64,000 bases of DNA. Source: Xanthobacter oligotrophicus. Lineage in GTDB: Bacteria > Pseudomonadota > Alphaproteobacteria > Rhizobiales > Xanthobacteraceae. A program made the translations under genes and the position numbers. The notes beneath the pieces are model-generated. The model saw only the letters and a program-made list of their open reading frames with translations. It was not told the DNA's origin and searched no databases. Of the stretch, positions 23,476-33,228 are shown piece after piece (within the stretch, counting starts at the first letter, position 1; each line of letters begins with the position of its first letter). Location: positions 62,001-126,000 of the forward strand of contig NZ_VTTL01000013.1 in assembly GCF_008364685.1 (NCBI RefSeq). The letters run 5' to 3'.

Positions 23476-25326
23476 GTGGAGGCGTCCCTCAGCGTGGATC
23501 GTCCGGCGACGCGCCGGCGGCCCATCCTCATGGCGGCAGGGGTGGTGGCGGTGGTCGCCCTCGCCCTGCTGGGGCTCGACCGGGCGGCCGACTATGCCGC
23601 GCGCCGCTGGGCCGTCGCCCAGGTGGAGGCCAGCGCGGCCACGGCCGCCGCCCTGCGCGTGGCGGTGCTGCGCTCCGAGATCGAGAAGCAGCGCTCCCTG
23701 CCCCTCGCCCTGGCCCAGGACCCGGACGTGCGCCGCGCGCTGGAAACCGGCAATGCGGCGCGCATCGACGCCCTGAACAAGAGGTTCGAGCAGCTGGCGG
23801 CCGGCACACGCACCGGCGTCATCTATCTCATCGATGCCGACGGCCACACCATCGTGGCGAGCAACTACCGCTCCCCCGAGAGCTTCCTCAACGCCGACTA
23901 CGGCTTCCGCCCCTATTTCCGCCTCGCCCTCGCGCAGGGCCGGGCCGAGCATTTCGCCTTCGGCACCGTCAGCCGCCGCCCCGGCCTCTATCTGGCCCAG
24001 CGGGTGGAGGCGGACGGCGTGCCCATCGGCGTGCTGGTGCTGAAGGCCGAGTTCGACGCGCTGGAAGACGAGTGGCGGCGCTTCGCCGAGCCCACCTTCG
24101 TCACCGATACCCGCCACATCGTGCTCATCTCCAGCGTGCCCGGCTTCCGCTTCCGCACCACCCGGCCCCTCGACCAGGTGGAGCGCGAGGCCATCCGCGA
24201 GAGCCTGCAGTTCGGCGACGCGCCCCTCGACCTCCTCGACCTCGACCCCACCGCCGCCGATCCGGCGGTGAAGCGGGTGCGGCTGCCCGGCCAGGCCAAG
24301 CGGGAGGATTTCCTCGAATCTTCCCTGCCCGTGCCAACCACCGACTGGACCCTGTCCGTGCTGGCGCCCACCGCCGCCACCACCAACCTTGCCGCCACCG
24401 CGGCGCGCACCTCCGCCGCCCTCCTCGGGGTCGTCGCCATCGGCTCGGCGGGGCTGTGGCGCACCCGCCGCCGCCGCCGCGCGCGCGCCGAAGCGCAGGA
24501 GGCGGAGGCCCGGCGCGAGCTGGAGGCCCGGGTCGCCGACCGCACCGCCGAGCTGAGCGCCGCCAACGCCCAGCTGCGCACCGAGATGGAGGAGCGCCGC
24601 AGCGCCCGTCTTGCCATCGACGCCCTGCAGGACGAGCTGGTGCAGGCCTCTAAGCTCGCGGTGCTGGGCCAGATCGCCGCTGGCGTCGCCCACGAGGTGA
24701 ACCAGCCGGTGGCGGCCATCCGCACCTTCGCCGAGAATTCCCGCGCCTTCCTGGCGCAGGGCCAGACCGGCCCGGCGGTGGAGAATCTTCAAACCATCGC
24801 CGCGCTCACCGAGCGCATCGGCGCCATCACCGGGGAATTGCGCGCCTTCGCCCGCAAGTCCGCCGCGCGCCTCGAGCCGGTGGGGCTGGGCACGGTGGTG
24901 GACGGGGCGCTGCTGCTGCTGCGCTACCGGCTGCTGCAGAACGACATCTCCCTGAAGGTCGACCTCGATGTGCCGGAGGTGCAGGTGACCGGCGACCGTG
25001 TCCGCCTGGAGCAGGTGTTCGTCAACCTCATCCAGAACGCCGCCGAGGCCCTCGACACCCGCCGCGACGGCGAGATCCGCATCGCCTCCGCCACGGGCGC
25101 AGACAAGGTGGTGGTCACGGTGGCCGACAACGGCCCCGGCCTGCCGCCGGAAGTGCTGGGGGCGCTGTTCCTGCCCTTCACCACCACCAAGCCCCAGGGG
25201 CTGGGGCTGGGGCTGGTCATCTCCAAGGACATCATCACCGAATCGGGCGGCACGCTGGCCGTGGCCAATGTGGGCGGCGCCGTCTTCACCATCACCCTAC
25301 CGAGGGCTTCCGAGGCAACCTCATGA
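23476..25326 (+). CDS. dctB: C4-dicarboxylate sensor histidine kinase DctB
   Basis: 616 aa from a GTG at 23476, with AGGAAACG upstream. A first membrane segment ([17 protein letters not shown]) is followed by a periplasmic Cache-type sensor (residues 40-305; [33 protein letters not shown] is the signature dicarboxylate-sensing region). Then come a second segment near 315-335, a coiled coil, the phospho-acceptor box [21 protein letters not shown], and the ATPase domain ([32 protein letters not shown]). It phosphorylates DctD, encoded downstream with an ATGA overlap. Confidence 0.95.
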   Translation: MEASLSVDRPATRRRPILMAAGVVAVVALALLGLDRAADYAARRWAVAQVEASAATAAALRVAVLRSEIEKQRSLPLALAQDPDVRRALETGNAARIDALNKRFEQLAAGTRTGVIYLIDADGHTIVASNYRSPESFLNADYGFRPYFRLALAQGRAEHFAFGTVSRRPGLYLAQRVEADGVPIGVLVLKAEFDALEDEWRRFAEPTFVTDTRHIVLISSVPGFRFRTTRPLDQVEREAIRESLQFGDAPLDLLDLDPTAADPAVKRVRLPGQAKREDFLESSLPVPTTDWTLSVLAPTAATTNLAATAARTSAALLGVVAIGSAGLWRTRRRRRARAEAQEAEARRELEARVADRTAELSAANAQLRTEMEERRSARLAIDALQDELVQASKLAVLGQIAAGVAHEVNQPVAAIRTFAENSRAFLAQGQTGPAVENLQTIAALTERIGAITGELRAFARKSAARLEPVGLGTVVDGALLLLRYRLLQNDISLKVDLDVPEVQVTGDRVRLEQVFVNLIQNAAEALDTRRDGEIRIASATGADKVVVTVADNGPGLPPEVLGALFLPFTTTKPQGLGLGLVISKDIITESGGTLAVANVGGAVFTITLPRASEATS

Positions 25327-26678
25327 GCGATGTCGCCTTCATCGACGACGACGACCTGCTGCGCGCCGCCAATGAGCAGGCGCTGATGCTGGCCGGCCTC
25401 ACCGTCACCGGCTACGGATCGGCGCTGGCCGCGCTGGAGGAGATCGGCGCCGATTTTCCCGGCATCGTGGTCAGCGACGTGCGCATGCCGGGGGTCGACG
25501 GGCTGGAGCTGTTCCGGCGGCTGCGGCGCATCGATCCGGACCTGCCGGTCATCCTCATCACCGGTCACGGCGACATCGCCATGGCGGTGGATGCCATGCG
25601 CGAAGGCGCCTACGACTTCCTCGCCAAGCCCTATGCCAACGACCGGCTCCTCACCAGCGTGCGCCACGCCCTCGACCGCCGCCGCCTGGTGCTGGAGAAC
25701 CGCGACCTGAAACGCTCGGTGGAGGCGGCGAGCGAGGACATGCCCCTTTTGGGCGCCACCCCTGTCATGGCGCGCATGCGCCAGATGCTGCGCCAGATCG
25801 CCGATGCCGACGTGGACGTGCTGGTGGAGGGCGAGACCGGATCCGGCAAGGAAGTGGTGGCGAATGCGCTCCACCGCTGGAGCCGCCGCGCCTCAAGGCC
25901 GTTCGTGGCGGTCAATTGCGGCGCGCTGCCGGAAACCGTCATCGAGAGCGAATTGTTCGGCTACGAGGCCGGCGCCTTCACCGGCGCGCTCAAGAAGCGG
26001 GTCGGGCGCATCGAGCACGCCAATGGCGGCACCCTCTTCCTCGACGAGATCGAGGCCATGTCGCCGGCCCTGCAGGTGAAGCTGCTGCGGGTGCTGGAAG
26101 CCCGCGAGATCGCCCCGCTGGGCACCAACGAGACCCGGCGCGTGGACATCCGCGTGGTCGCCGCCTCCAAGGTGGACCTGCCGGCGCTGGTGCGGCAGGG
26201 CACATTCCGCGAGGACCTCTATTATCGCCTGCACGTGGCCGGCGTGCGCATTCCCGCCCTGCGCGAGCGGCGGGCGGACGTGCCGCTGCTGTTCGGCCAT
26301 TTCCTCGCCCGCGCGGCGGAGCGCTTCAACCGGCCGCCGCCGGAGCTGGACGCCGCCGTGCGCAAGCATCTCGCCGAGCACGACTGGCCGGGCAATGTGC
26401 GCGAGCTGGTGCATTATGCCGAGCGCGTGGCGCTGGGGCTGGTGGACGACCTGCGGGAGGACCTCGGCACGCCGGGCGAACCCACGGATGGCACCCTGCC
26501 GGAGCGGGTGGACCGCTTCGAGGCCGGCGAGATCCGCGCCGCGCTGGAAGCCAGCCAGGGCGACATCCAGGCCACGGTGGCGGCCCTCGGCATTCCGCGC
26601 AAGACCTTCTACGACAAGCTGCGCCGCCACGGCATCGACCAGTCCGCCTACCGCCCCACCCGCCAGACCGCGCGGTGA
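25323..26678 (+). CDS. dctD: Sigma-54-dependent response regulator DctD
   Basis: 451 aa. The receiver domain has Asp52 in [12 protein letters not shown]. The AAA+ domain has Walker A GETGSGKE, the sigma-54 contact loop GAFTGA, Walker [13 protein letters not shown] and the arginine-finger region. A C-terminal Fis-type helix-turn-helix ([26 protein letters not shown]) completes the usual DctD/NtrC layout. Phosphorylated DctD should activate dctA from the paired sites at 23406-23453. Confidence 0.95.
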   Translation: MSDVAFIDDDDLLRAANEQALMLAGLTVTGYGSALAALEEIGADFPGIVVSDVRMPGVDGLELFRRLRRIDPDLPVILITGHGDIAMAVDAMREGAYDFLAKPYANDRLLTSVRHALDRRRLVLENRDLKRSVEAASEDMPLLGATPVMARMRQMLRQIADADVDVLVEGETGSGKEVVANALHRWSRRASRPFVAVNCGALPETVIESELFGYEAGAFTGALKKRVGRIEHANGGTLFLDEIEAMSPALQVKLLRVLEAREIAPLGTNETRRVDIRVVAASKVDLPALVRQGTFREDLYYRLHVAGVRIPALRERRADVPLLFGHFLARAAERFNRPPPELDAAVRKHLAEHDWPGNVRELVHYAERVALGLVDDLREDLGTPGEPTDGTLPERVDRFEAGEIRAALEASQGDIQATVAALGIPRKTFYDKLRRHGIDQSAYRPTRQTAR

Positions 26679-26701
26679 GGGTGGGTGGGGAGACATACCC
26701 C

Positions 26702-27553
26702 TCAGCTGCCCCCGCCCGGGAAGGTGCGGGTGAAGACCTTGCCTTCCGTGTCCTCGGCGCGGACGCTCACCTGGTCCGATGAGGGCGTGTAGCTGAAGCG
26801 GAAGGTGGGGTCCTCGCTGATGGAGATGCCGCCCTCCATGGCGAAGATCAACTTCTCGCCCTGCTTCACCTCCACCTCGCGCACGAACCAGGCCGGGGTG
26901 TAGCCGCGCGTCTCCGGATCGATCTGGAGGCCGGAGAAATTGGGGTGGCGGATCTGCACCTGGGCTTCCGGCCGGCCAGTGGCGGCAAACGAGCGGAAAC
27001 GCATCTCGCCCACATGGGCGATGGAATCCGCCGTGTCCTTGGTGGCGGGAGCGGAGCAGCCGCCCGCCGCCTTCACATAGGCCTTGGTCATCAGCAGCGC
27101 GCCGTCACTGGTCTCAGCCACTGCGCGCACGAAGGAATAGGAATTCACCCGCACCCGCAGCGACAGGGAAAAGTCCCGCGTGCCCTCGGCCAGGGTGAAG
27201 CGGCCGGCCATGGGCGCGGGGTTCTCGTCCACCACGAGCGTGACCGCCTTCAGCGTGCGCGGATCGCCCGCGGGCAGCGCCAGCTGGATGGTGATGGGGA
27301 CGAGGGCGGCATCCTCCGCCCGGCCCGGCGCGTCGAGCTGCACGATGGCGCCGGCCTCGGCGATGGCCTTGCCCGGGAAGAGATCGGGCCGGATGGAGGC
27401 CCAGGTGGACTCGCGGTTCGGTTCGGTGACGGTCCCCTGGACGGCTTCGGGGGCCTGCGCCAGGGCCGGGCCGACAAGGGGCAGCGCGGCGCACAGCGCC
27501 AGCGCGACGAGCCCCGCCCGGCCGGCGGTGCGGGATGGAGAGCGGCGCATCAT
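26702..27553 (-). CDS. Quinoprotein dehydrogenase-associated SoxYZ-like carrier
   Basis: 283 aa with a signal peptide (LVALALCAALPLVGPALAQ), ATG at 27553 behind AGGAGGAACC. The first mature domain (about 40-165) is SoxY-like and ends in AAGGCS with Cys166, the position of the sulfur-carrying swinging-arm Cys of SoxY. The second (about 175-283) is SoxZ-like (HPNFSGLQ, RTFPGGGS). The two are separate subunits in thiosulfate oxidation but fused here, as in the family found beside PQQ alcohol dehydrogenases. Its job is not established; by analogy it holds a periplasmic substrate on Cys166. Last gene of the xox cluster, convergent with dctD. Confidence 0.88.
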   Translation of the reverse strand: MMRRSPSRTAGRAGLVALALCAALPLVGPALAQAPEAVQGTVTEPNRESTWASIRPDLFPGKAIAEAGAIVQLDAPGRAEDAALVPITIQLALPAGDPRTLKAVTLVVDENPAPMAGRFTLAEGTRDFSLSLRVRVNSYSFVRAVAETSDGALLMTKAYVKAAGGCSAPATKDTADSIAHVGEMRFRSFAATGRPEAQVQIRHPNFSGLQIDPETRGYTPAWFVREVEVKQGEKLIFAMEGGISISEDPTFRFSYTPSSDQVSVRAEDTEGKVFTRTFPGGGS

Positions 27554-27622
27554 GGCGGTTCCTCCTAGACCGGCTTCCGCTCGCCTTGGCTCACGGAAGC
27601 TGCTCCAGACTATCGAGATTGC

Positions 27623-27666
27623 GCATTTTCTTCACGCGAACCGGTACCCACTTCGCTCGAAAATGC
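27623..27666. repeat. Intergenic palindromic element of Rhizobiales type
   Basis: GCATTTTC at 27623-27630 and GAAAATGC at 27659-27666 bracket a spacer containing GCGAACCGGTACCCACTTCG. I know similar sequences as dispersed intergenic repeats in Rhizobiales genomes; copy number here cannot be checked from the window. It lies between the CXXCW gene and the SoxYZ-like gene. Confidence 0.5.
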
Positions 27667-27678
27667 TGTTGTGCCGGA

Positions 27679-28248
27679 TCAGGGCCGCGGCGTTGCGGGC
27701 GTGAGCGGAAGGCCCGCCTGCGCCCAGCCGTCGGTTCCGTCCGGAAACCAGGCGACGTTGCGATAGCCGTGTTCCAGCACCCGCTTCGCCGCGTTCCACG
27801 ACATCCAGCACTGACGCTGGCAGAAGATGACGAGGGGTGCGTTCACATCGCCGCGACTGGCGGCTTCAAGCCCGGCGCGAAAATAAGCCTCGGTATCGGC
27901 ATTGAGGGCGCCGAAGCCCACATTCGGCAGCCAGATGGCGCCGGGAATGCTGTCATGGGGCGCATCGCGCCACACCGTGCCCTCGGGCAGGCCGGCGGGC
28001 CGGGGCGGACGCGGCAGCACGTCGATGAAGGCGGCGGTGCCGGCGCGCCAGATTTCGGCGGCGGCATCCGTATCCAGCACCTTGGCGCCGGCAAGGGTCG
28101 CCGGAGTCGGCGCGCGATAGGCCTCGAGGCGATAGCCGCCCGGTTCCGGTGGCGCGTCTTCGGCGGCGGCGATGGAACCGGAAAGGCACGCCGCGAGGCA
28201 GAGGGCGGCGAACGCAGCACGGGCAGCGGTTGCCGCGCCTCCCGCCAT
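27679..28248 (-). CDS. PQQ-dependent catabolism-associated CXXCW motif protein
   Basis: 189 aa with a signal peptide (FAALCLAACLSGSIAAAE). A rhodanese-like fold (AAEIWRAGTAAFIDVLP, PGAIWLPNVGFG) holds C-Q-R-Q-C-W at residues 143-148 where rhodaneses have the active loop, so there are two cysteines and a tryptophan in place of one Cys. That motif defines a family that occurs with PQQ alcohol dehydrogenases; the function is not known, and a thiol-disulfide or sulfur-transfer role in the periplasm is plausible. Its start overlaps the xoxJ stop as TGATG, so the two are coupled. Confidence 0.9.
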   Translation of the reverse strand: MAGGAATAARAAFAALCLAACLSGSIAAAEDAPPEPGGYRLEAYRAPTPATLAGAKVLDTDAAAEIWRAGTAAFIDVLPRPPRPAGLPEGTVWRDAPHDSIPGAIWLPNVGFGALNADTEAYFRAGLEAASRGDVNAPLVIFCQRQCWMSWNAAKRVLEHGYRNVAWFPDGTDGWAQAGLPLTPATPRP

Positions 28249-29171
28249 CACTGGCCGATCCTCGTGTCCCCGGCAGGCGCTGCGGCGGTGATGAGGGCGC
28301 CGTCCTCGTCGACGAGGGGCACGTGGGCGGCGAGCAGCACCTTCTCGATGTCCGCGGCGCGCTTGCGCAGCACGGTGTTCAGCGTCTGCTTCCAGGCGTG
28401 GTCGGTGGGCCGCACGCCCATGGTGATGCGATAGGTCATGGAGGGACGCTCGGCCTCCTTCAGCAGCGGCACCACCTTGAGCGGCGTCGGCGGCTTCGCG
28501 GCGAAGGCGCCGGCGGTGGGGCCCCACAGCAGCGCGCCGTCGATCTCGCCCCTGGCGAGGTCGTCCAGCATGTCCTGCGCGGGCGAGGCGAAGCGGCGGT
28601 CCACCAGGAGCGAATAGGTCCGCGCCTTGGGCAGCAGGCCGTATTCCAGCAGGTGATCCGCCGGCGGCGTCGCCGCCATGACGCCGAGGCGCGCTTCCTT
28701 CAGGCGCGGATCGGACAGCTGCTCCACGCCGTCGAAGGGGCCGCCGGCCTTCACCACCAGCACATAGACCGACTGGTAATAGGGATTGGTATGCAGCACC
28801 GGATCGGCGCCGGCGGCATAGCCGATGACCACGTCGCACAGCCGCCGGCCGAGGGTGTTGCGCACGAAGCCCGGCCCCTGCGGCATGAAATAGGTGCGCA
28901 CCGGGACCTTCAGCTCGTCCGCCACGATGGCGGCGATCTGGTTCTCGAAACCCTCTCCCGCCATGTTGGAATAGGGCATGTTCGCCGGATCGGCACATAC
29001 GCGCAGGGCGTCCGCCGATACCTGGTCGGGGATCTGCTGGCCGCGCGCCCCCGAGGCGCTCAGCAGCAGGATCGCGGCCAGCGCACCGGTGGCGAAGGAG
29101 GCGAGGAGCGCGGCGAAACGCTCCTTGGTCGCCGGAGGTCGACTACTCGCCGAGGCAGGCTTTTTCCGCAT
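28248..29171 (-). CDS. xoxJ: XoxJ, periplasmic substrate-binding-like protein of the lanthanide methanol dehydrogenase system
   Basis: 307 aa from the ATG at 29171 (MRKKPASASS). A signal peptide (ALLASFATGALAAILLLSASGARGQ) leads into a type 2 periplasmic binding fold: LRVCADPANMPYSN, GFENQIAAIVADEL, YFMPQGPGFVRNTL, DVVIGYAAG. This is the MxaJ/XoxJ family. XoxJ is proposed to bind and activate XoxF rather than carry a solute. It starts 29 bases inside the xoxG 3' end and is coupled to the CXXCW gene. Confidence 0.93.
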   Translation of the reverse strand: MRKKPASASSRPPATKERFAALLASFATGALAAILLLSASGARGQQIPDQVSADALRVCADPANMPYSNMAGEGFENQIAAIVADELKVPVRTYFMPQGPGFVRNTLGRRLCDVVIGYAAGADPVLHTNPYYQSVYVLVVKAGGPFDGVEQLSDPRLKEARLGVMAATPPADHLLEYGLLPKARTYSLLVDRRFASPAQDMLDDLARGEIDGALLWGPTAGAFAAKPPTPLKVVPLLKEAERPSMTYRITMGVRPTDHAWKQTLNTVLRKRAADIEKVLLAAHVPLVDEDGALITAAAPAGDTRIGQ

Positions 29172-29691
29172 CGGTGGTTCCCTGCGTCTTGTCATCCCGC
29201 TTGGCGGGACGCACGCGGCCCAGTGCATCATTTGAACGGGCGCGCAGGTAGACGTAGATGTCGTCCAGGTAGCACATCACGTTCTTGTTCAGGCCGAAGG
29301 ACGGCATGACCTTGTCGTTACCGCTGCTGATATTCTGCCGGCCGCCAACCACCACTTCGCTGAACTGGTCGAAGTTCATGACCTTGACCGAATCGATGAG
29401 GGCCGGCGCATAGGTGGAGCCCATGCCGTCGGGGCCGTGGCACACATGGCATTCGGCGTGATAGCGCCGGTAGCCGGAATAGGTGAACCAATCCACCGTG
29501 CCGTCCGGCTTGATGTTGTAGGTGGGCGCGCCGGATGCGTCGAAATATTTGCCATCCTCGTCCTTCACCGGCTTCGGGTCACCCGGAGGGGTGGTTTCCG
29601 CGAACGCGGGCAGGCTGGCGCCGACCACTTGAAAGCTGAACGCCGCGAAGAAGAAAACGCCGGCGCGCTTCAGATTGACTGTTGAAACCAC
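29143..29691 (-). CDS. xoxG: XoxG, cytochrome c electron acceptor for XoxF
   Basis: 182 aa from a GTG at 29691 behind GGAGAG at good spacing; no in-frame ATG fits. Signal peptide at residues 1-31 (GVFFFAAFSFQVVGASLPAFA). One heme site, CHVCHG, at 81-86, with surrounding YHAECHVCHGPDGMGSTYAPAL and a candidate axial Met in KVMPSFG. Size and neighbours identify the cytochrome cL of lanthanide-dependent methanol oxidation, which takes electrons from PQQH2 in XoxF to the terminal oxidase. C-terminal ACLGE carries one extra Cys. Confidence 0.93.
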   Translation of the reverse strand: MVSTVNLKRAGVFFFAAFSFQVVGASLPAFAETTPPGDPKPVKDEDGKYFDASGAPTYNIKPDGTVDWFTYSGYRRYHAECHVCHGPDGMGSTYAPALIDSVKVMNFDQFSEVVVGGRQNISSGNDKVMPSFGLNKNVMCYLDDIYVYLRARSNDALGRVRPAKRDDKTQGTTDAEKACLGE

Positions 29692-29885
29692 ACGATCTCT
29701 CCAAAAGGGCAGACGAAGGGCTCGAGCCGGCGCCGCTGCGGCGGCCCGTCCCTCGCTCTCCAATGCAAAGGCGCCAAGGCACGCGCGGGATGGCAGATCG
29801 GCGCGCTCGAGCACGCGCCGATGCGCTTGCACCGCAAGCTGATCGGAAAACGCGTTCTCGTTCCTAAAGTTAGAGGGCGATTCAC

Positions 29886-29910
29886 TGATCAGATTGTTTC
29901 AATCTGATCA
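29886..29910. repeat. Perfect inverted repeat upstream of xoxG
   Basis: TGATCAGATTG (29886-29896), TTT, CAATCTGATCA (29900-29910). It could be an operator, a hairpin or a copy of a dispersed Rhizobiales palindrome. No T run follows on either strand. Confidence 0.6.
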
Positions 29911-29969
29911 GATCGCGCTCTAGCGCGTCCGACTGAGGCCCAATCTTGAATGCGGTGCCGATTTCAGGG

Positions 29970-30003
29970 CCGGCACGCCGCCTGAGATGAGGGGGCGTGC
30001 CGG
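29970..30003 (-). terminator. Hairpin downstream of xoxF
   Basis: CCGGCACGCC (29970-29979) and GGCGTGCCGG (29994-30003) with a 14-base loop, 70 bases after the xoxF stop. On the minus strand it is followed by CTGAAATCGG, not by a T tract, so termination may be partial. Confidence 0.5.
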
Positions 30004-30073
30004 TCCTTCTGGGGACGCGCCGGAGATCCTGTCATCCGGAACGCGTCAGTCGCGGTTCAGGCCGTCCGTCCCG

Positions 30074-31879
30074 TCACGGGACGGCGAACACCGTGAGCTG
30101 GCCGCCGAGGGCGGTGTAGTTGCTCAGGGCCGCATAGCCGCCCACAGCGCCGAGGCCGGCGTTGGGGTCGTTGAGGCCGGCCGCGAGGCCGATGCCGGCC
30201 CAGCCGCCGACGCCCGAGAGCACGGCCACATACTGCTTGCCCTGGTGGGTGTAGGTCATCACGTTGCCGATGATGCCGGACGGGGTCTTGAACTTGTAGA
30301 GTTCCTTGCCCGTCTTGGCGTCGACCGCCTTCAGGTAGCCCTCGAGGGTGCCGTAGAAGACCACGCCGCCAGCGGTGGCGAGCGCGCCGGACCACACGGA
30401 GAACTGCTCCTTGTTGGACCACACGATCTTGCCCTGGCGGGCATCCCACGCGATGAAGTTGCCCATGCCACCGTGGCTGTTCGGCGCCGGGAACATGGAG
30501 AGCGTGGCGCCCACATAGGGCTGGCCCGGGGTGTAGCTCACGCGGAACGGCTCGTAGTCCATGCACACATGGTTGGTGGGCACATAGAACAGGCCGGTGT
30601 CAGGCGAGAAGGCCGCGGGCTGCTGGTCCTTGGTGCCAAGCGCCGCCGGGCAGATGCCGGTGGTGTTGGTGTCCTCGCCGCCCTTCTCGGTAGAGTAGCG
30701 GCCCACAACCTGCGGACGACCGAAGGTCGGGCTGTTGCGGTCCATGTCCACCTTGGTGGCCCAGTTCACAGCGGGGTCGTACTTTTCGGCCACCAGCAGT
30801 TCGCCGGTCTTGCGGTCCAGCGTGTAGCCGAAGCCGTTGCGGTCGAAATGGACGAGGAGCGGACGATCCTTGCCGCCGATCTGCTGATCGACCAGGATCA
30901 TCTCGTTGACGCCGTCATAGTCCCACTCGTCGTGGGGGGTCATCTGGTAGACCCACTTGGCGATGCCCGTGTCGGCATCGCGGGCGAACACGGTCATGGA
31001 CCACTTGTTGTCGCCGGGACGCTGCTTGGGGTTCCAGGTGGAGGGGTTGCCGGAGCCGTAATAGACGAGGTTGGTCTGGGGGTCGTAGGAATACCAGCCC
31101 CAGGTGCAGCCGCCGCCGGTCTTCCACTGGTCGCCCTGCCAGGTCTTCAGCGAAGAGTCCTTGCCGACCGGCTTGCCGAGCTCCGTGGTCTTCTCCGGAT
31201 CGACGAGGATGTCGCTGTCCGGGCCGATGGAGTAGGCACGCCAGATCTGCTTGCCGCTGGCGAGATCATACGCCGTCATGTGACAGCGCACGCCGAACTC
31301 GCCGCCGGAGATGCCGACCAGCAGCTTGTCCTTCACCGGGATGACGGTGGCGGTGTTGGTCTCGCCCTTCTTGGGATCGCCGTTCACCGCCGACCACAGC
31401 ACCTTGCCGTTTTGGGCGTCGAGGGCCACCACCTTGGTGTCGGCCTGATGCAGGAACACCTTGCCGTCGGCATAGGCGAGACCGCGATTGACCGTATCGC
31501 AGCACATCACCGGGATCACGTTGGGATCCTGCTTGGGCTCGTACTTCCAGATGATCTTGCCCTCGTTCTTCAGATCGAGCGCATAGACGATGTTCGGGAA
31601 GGGCGTGTGCACGTACATCACGTCGCCCACCACGAGCGGCGAGCCTTCATGGCCGCGCAGCACGCCGGTGGAGAAGGTCCAGGAGACCTGGAGCTTGCCG
31701 ACGTTGTCCGTGGTGATCTGCTTCAGCTTGGAATAACGCGTGTTGGCGTAATCTCCGGTCTGGAGCGCCCACTGGTTGGGATCTTGAGTGAGTTTCAGAA
31801 CACTATCGTTGGCGCGGGCTGGCGCGCCGGCAAATGCCGTGACCACCGCCGCGGCGGTCAGAACCAAAAGACGTCTCAT
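30074..31879 (-). CDS. xoxF: Lanthanide-dependent methanol dehydrogenase XoxF
   Basis: 601 aa from the ATG at 31879 behind GGAGGA; signal peptide ends at residue 23 (AGAPARA-ND). Eight-bladed PQQ propeller. The adjacent cysteines that form the disulfide over PQQ are C126-C127 (VMCCDT). Metal and catalytic residues are Glu194 (GGEFGV), Asn278 (SGNPS), Asp320 and the extra Asp322 in EWDYDGVNE. The D-x-D pair is the known mark of the lanthanide enzyme; calcium-type MxaF has a small residue at the second place. It oxidises methanol in the periplasm and passes electrons to XoxG. The sequence looks like the XoxF5 group, by eye. No mxaFI in the window. Confidence 0.97.
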   Translation of the reverse strand: MRRLLVLTAAAVVTAFAGAPARANDSVLKLTQDPNQWALQTGDYANTRYSKLKQITTDNVGKLQVSWTFSTGVLRGHEGSPLVVGDVMYVHTPFPNIVYALDLKNEGKIIWKYEPKQDPNVIPVMCCDTVNRGLAYADGKVFLHQADTKVVALDAQNGKVLWSAVNGDPKKGETNTATVIPVKDKLLVGISGGEFGVRCHMTAYDLASGKQIWRAYSIGPDSDILVDPEKTTELGKPVGKDSSLKTWQGDQWKTGGGCTWGWYSYDPQTNLVYYGSGNPSTWNPKQRPGDNKWSMTVFARDADTGIAKWVYQMTPHDEWDYDGVNEMILVDQQIGGKDRPLLVHFDRNGFGYTLDRKTGELLVAEKYDPAVNWATKVDMDRNSPTFGRPQVVGRYSTEKGGEDTNTTGICPAALGTKDQQPAAFSPDTGLFYVPTNHVCMDYEPFRVSYTPGQPYVGATLSMFPAPNSHGGMGNFIAWDARQGKIVWSNKEQFSVWSGALATAGGVVFYGTLEGYLKAVDAKTGKELYKFKTPSGIIGNVMTYTHQGKQYVAVLSGVGGWAGIGLAAGLNDPNAGLGAVGGYAALSNYTALGGQLTVFAVP

Positions 31880-32224
31880 CCGGGCTTCCTCCGATGGATG
31901 CGCGCCCGCCTCCACACACGTGGATCGGGTAACGCACTGAGCGCGTTGTTTTCGCCTTGGGGGACTCCATCTACTTCGGCAGCGTGTCACGACCGGCGTG
32001 ATGCCATGAAGCCATGCGGTGACTGGCGTCCCGCAGGCCTGCGAACCAACCCCGCGTTCCCCGCACGGAGTTGTTGAAGCCGAAGCTGAGAGGAACGTAA
32101 GCAATGTTCTCTCCGGACGCAATACGCCAAATGTCTGCCCCGCCCAGAGTTTTGTTCTGCACCTGCGAAGTAACCATACGTAGTTTTTGCACTGCAATAA
32201 TGGCTGCGCTGCCACTGGAAAAAA
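31880..32224 (-). promoter_or_regulatory. xoxF upstream region
   Basis: 345 bases between the MBL hydrolase stop and the xoxF ATG, with no convincing gene. A 40-base AT-rich patch around 32170-32230 contains the 11-bp palindrome TTGCACTGCAA (32187-32197). Since xoxF is normally among the most highly expressed genes of a methylotroph, its promoter is expected here. The ribosome site ATCGGAGGAAGCC immediately precedes xoxF. Confidence 0.5.
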
Positions 32225-33172
32225 TTATTCCCACTCCAGCTCATGGAACGTGGTGGTGGCGTTGCGGGCGTTGAAATCGTCGAACAGCTGCCAGTTTCCG
32301 GCCTCGCTCCGGCCGGCCTCCCGGGCTGCCTCCGAGAGGGTGCGTCCCTCCCGCACCATGCCGCGCACATCGGCCACCAGCCGCCTGAGATAGCGCTCCG
32401 TGGGCTCGGCCGCCTGCGGCCACGCCACAGAGGCCGGGCCATGGCCGGGCACCGCGCGCGCGGCGGGGCGGCGCTTCAGCTCCTCGATCAGCGCGATCCA
32501 TCCCGCCGCCTTGCCGTCCAGCGCCGGCACGTGGCCGAGGAACAGCAGGTCGCCGAGGAACCAGGTTCCGGTGGCCACGTCGAGCACGGTGAGGTCGGTG
32601 GCGGTGTGGGCGGTGGGCCAGGCTTCCAGGCGCAGCACGCGGTCGCCGAGGTCGATGTCGCGCACGTCGGCCACGGTCTCGTCGGGCAGCACCACGCGGG
32701 TGCCGGCCGCCGCCGGACCCACCAGGCGCTCGGTGGCGGACACATAGGCCTCGGCGCGGGCGGCGAGCGCCTCCGGCAGGTTCCTGTGGCCGATGAAGGT
32801 CACGCCGGGGCCGGCGAACGCGGCATTGCCGAGCACGTGGTCGGGATGCATGTGGGTGTTGATGACATAGCGTACCGGCAGCGCCGTCTGCTGCCGGATC
32901 GCAGCCTTCAATTGCTCCCCAGCCTGAAGGCTGCCGCCGGTGTCGATCACCGCCACGCCGTCGCGCCCGATGATGAAGCCGGCATTGCCGACGAAGCCGA
33001 GATTGCGCGGTAGCGCAAGGGCATAGGGAGCTTGATGGACGAACACGCCGCCCGCCACCTCGCTCACCGTGAAAGGCTCCGCTTCAGGTTGCGCTGCAGC
33101 ATGAACGGGCACGGCGAAGAGGAGGAGTGCGGCGAGCCGCCGCAAGGGGCGAAGGGTCAGCCGCAGGGTCAT
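32225..33172 (-). CDS. Quinoprotein relay system zinc metallohydrolase (MBL fold)
   Basis: 315 aa with a signal peptide (LAALLLFAVPVHAAAQ). NTHMHPDHVLGNAAF gives HxHxDH; later ligands lie in WPTAHTATDLTV and AVPGHGP. This is the exported SoxH-like MBL family that occurs with SoxYZ-like carriers and PQQ dehydrogenases. The C-terminal 80 residues form a helical cap (YLRRLVADVRGMVREGRTLSEAAREAG). It probably releases a ligand from the SoxYZ-like carrier by analogy with SoxH, but neither substrate nor reaction has been shown. It lies between the ABC importer genes and xoxF, all in one direction. Confidence 0.88.
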   Translation of the reverse strand: MTLRLTLRPLRRLAALLLFAVPVHAAAQPEAEPFTVSEVAGGVFVHQAPYALALPRNLGFVGNAGFIIGRDGVAVIDTGGSLQAGEQLKAAIRQQTALPVRYVINTHMHPDHVLGNAAFAGPGVTFIGHRNLPEALAARAEAYVSATERLVGPAAAGTRVVLPDETVADVRDIDLGDRVLRLEAWPTAHTATDLTVLDVATGTWFLGDLLFLGHVPALDGKAAGWIALIEELKRRPAARAVPGHGPASVAWPQAAEPTERYLRRLVADVRGMVREGRTLSEAAREAGRSEAGNWQLFDDFNARNATTTFHELEWE

Positions 33173-33228
33173 GAGCCGTCTCCCGGAGCGCTTGCGTTGT
33201 TTCTCAATTTGCGAGGGATTTGTGGGGC

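Larger units (their letters stand above)
29692..30073 (-). promoter_or_regulatory. xoxF-xoxG intergenic region
   Basis: 382 bases without a credible gene. It holds a perfect 11-bp inverted repeat (29886-29910) and a 10-bp hairpin just after xoxF (29970-30003). The stretch at 29860-29920 is AT-richer than the surroundings. Probably it ends most xoxF transcripts and contains a promoter or processing site for xoxGJ. Confidence 0.55.

Noticed and set aside
27679-28998. A 439-residue protein covering the CXXCW gene and part of xoxJ
   Set aside because: Only the last 189 residues have domain sequence and a signal peptide. The upstream part is the out-of-frame shadow of xoxJ.
29987-32077. A 696-codon plus-strand frame opposite xoxF
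   Set aside because: xoxF is complete on the minus strand with all catalytic residues; the other frame is an artefact of codon bias.
32187-32197. TTGCACTGCAA palindrome upstream of xoxF as a regulator site
   Set aside because: Eleven bases with a single odd centre are not rare over 64 kb, and no second copy was seen near the other methanol promoters. Kept only as a note in the xoxF upstream entry.
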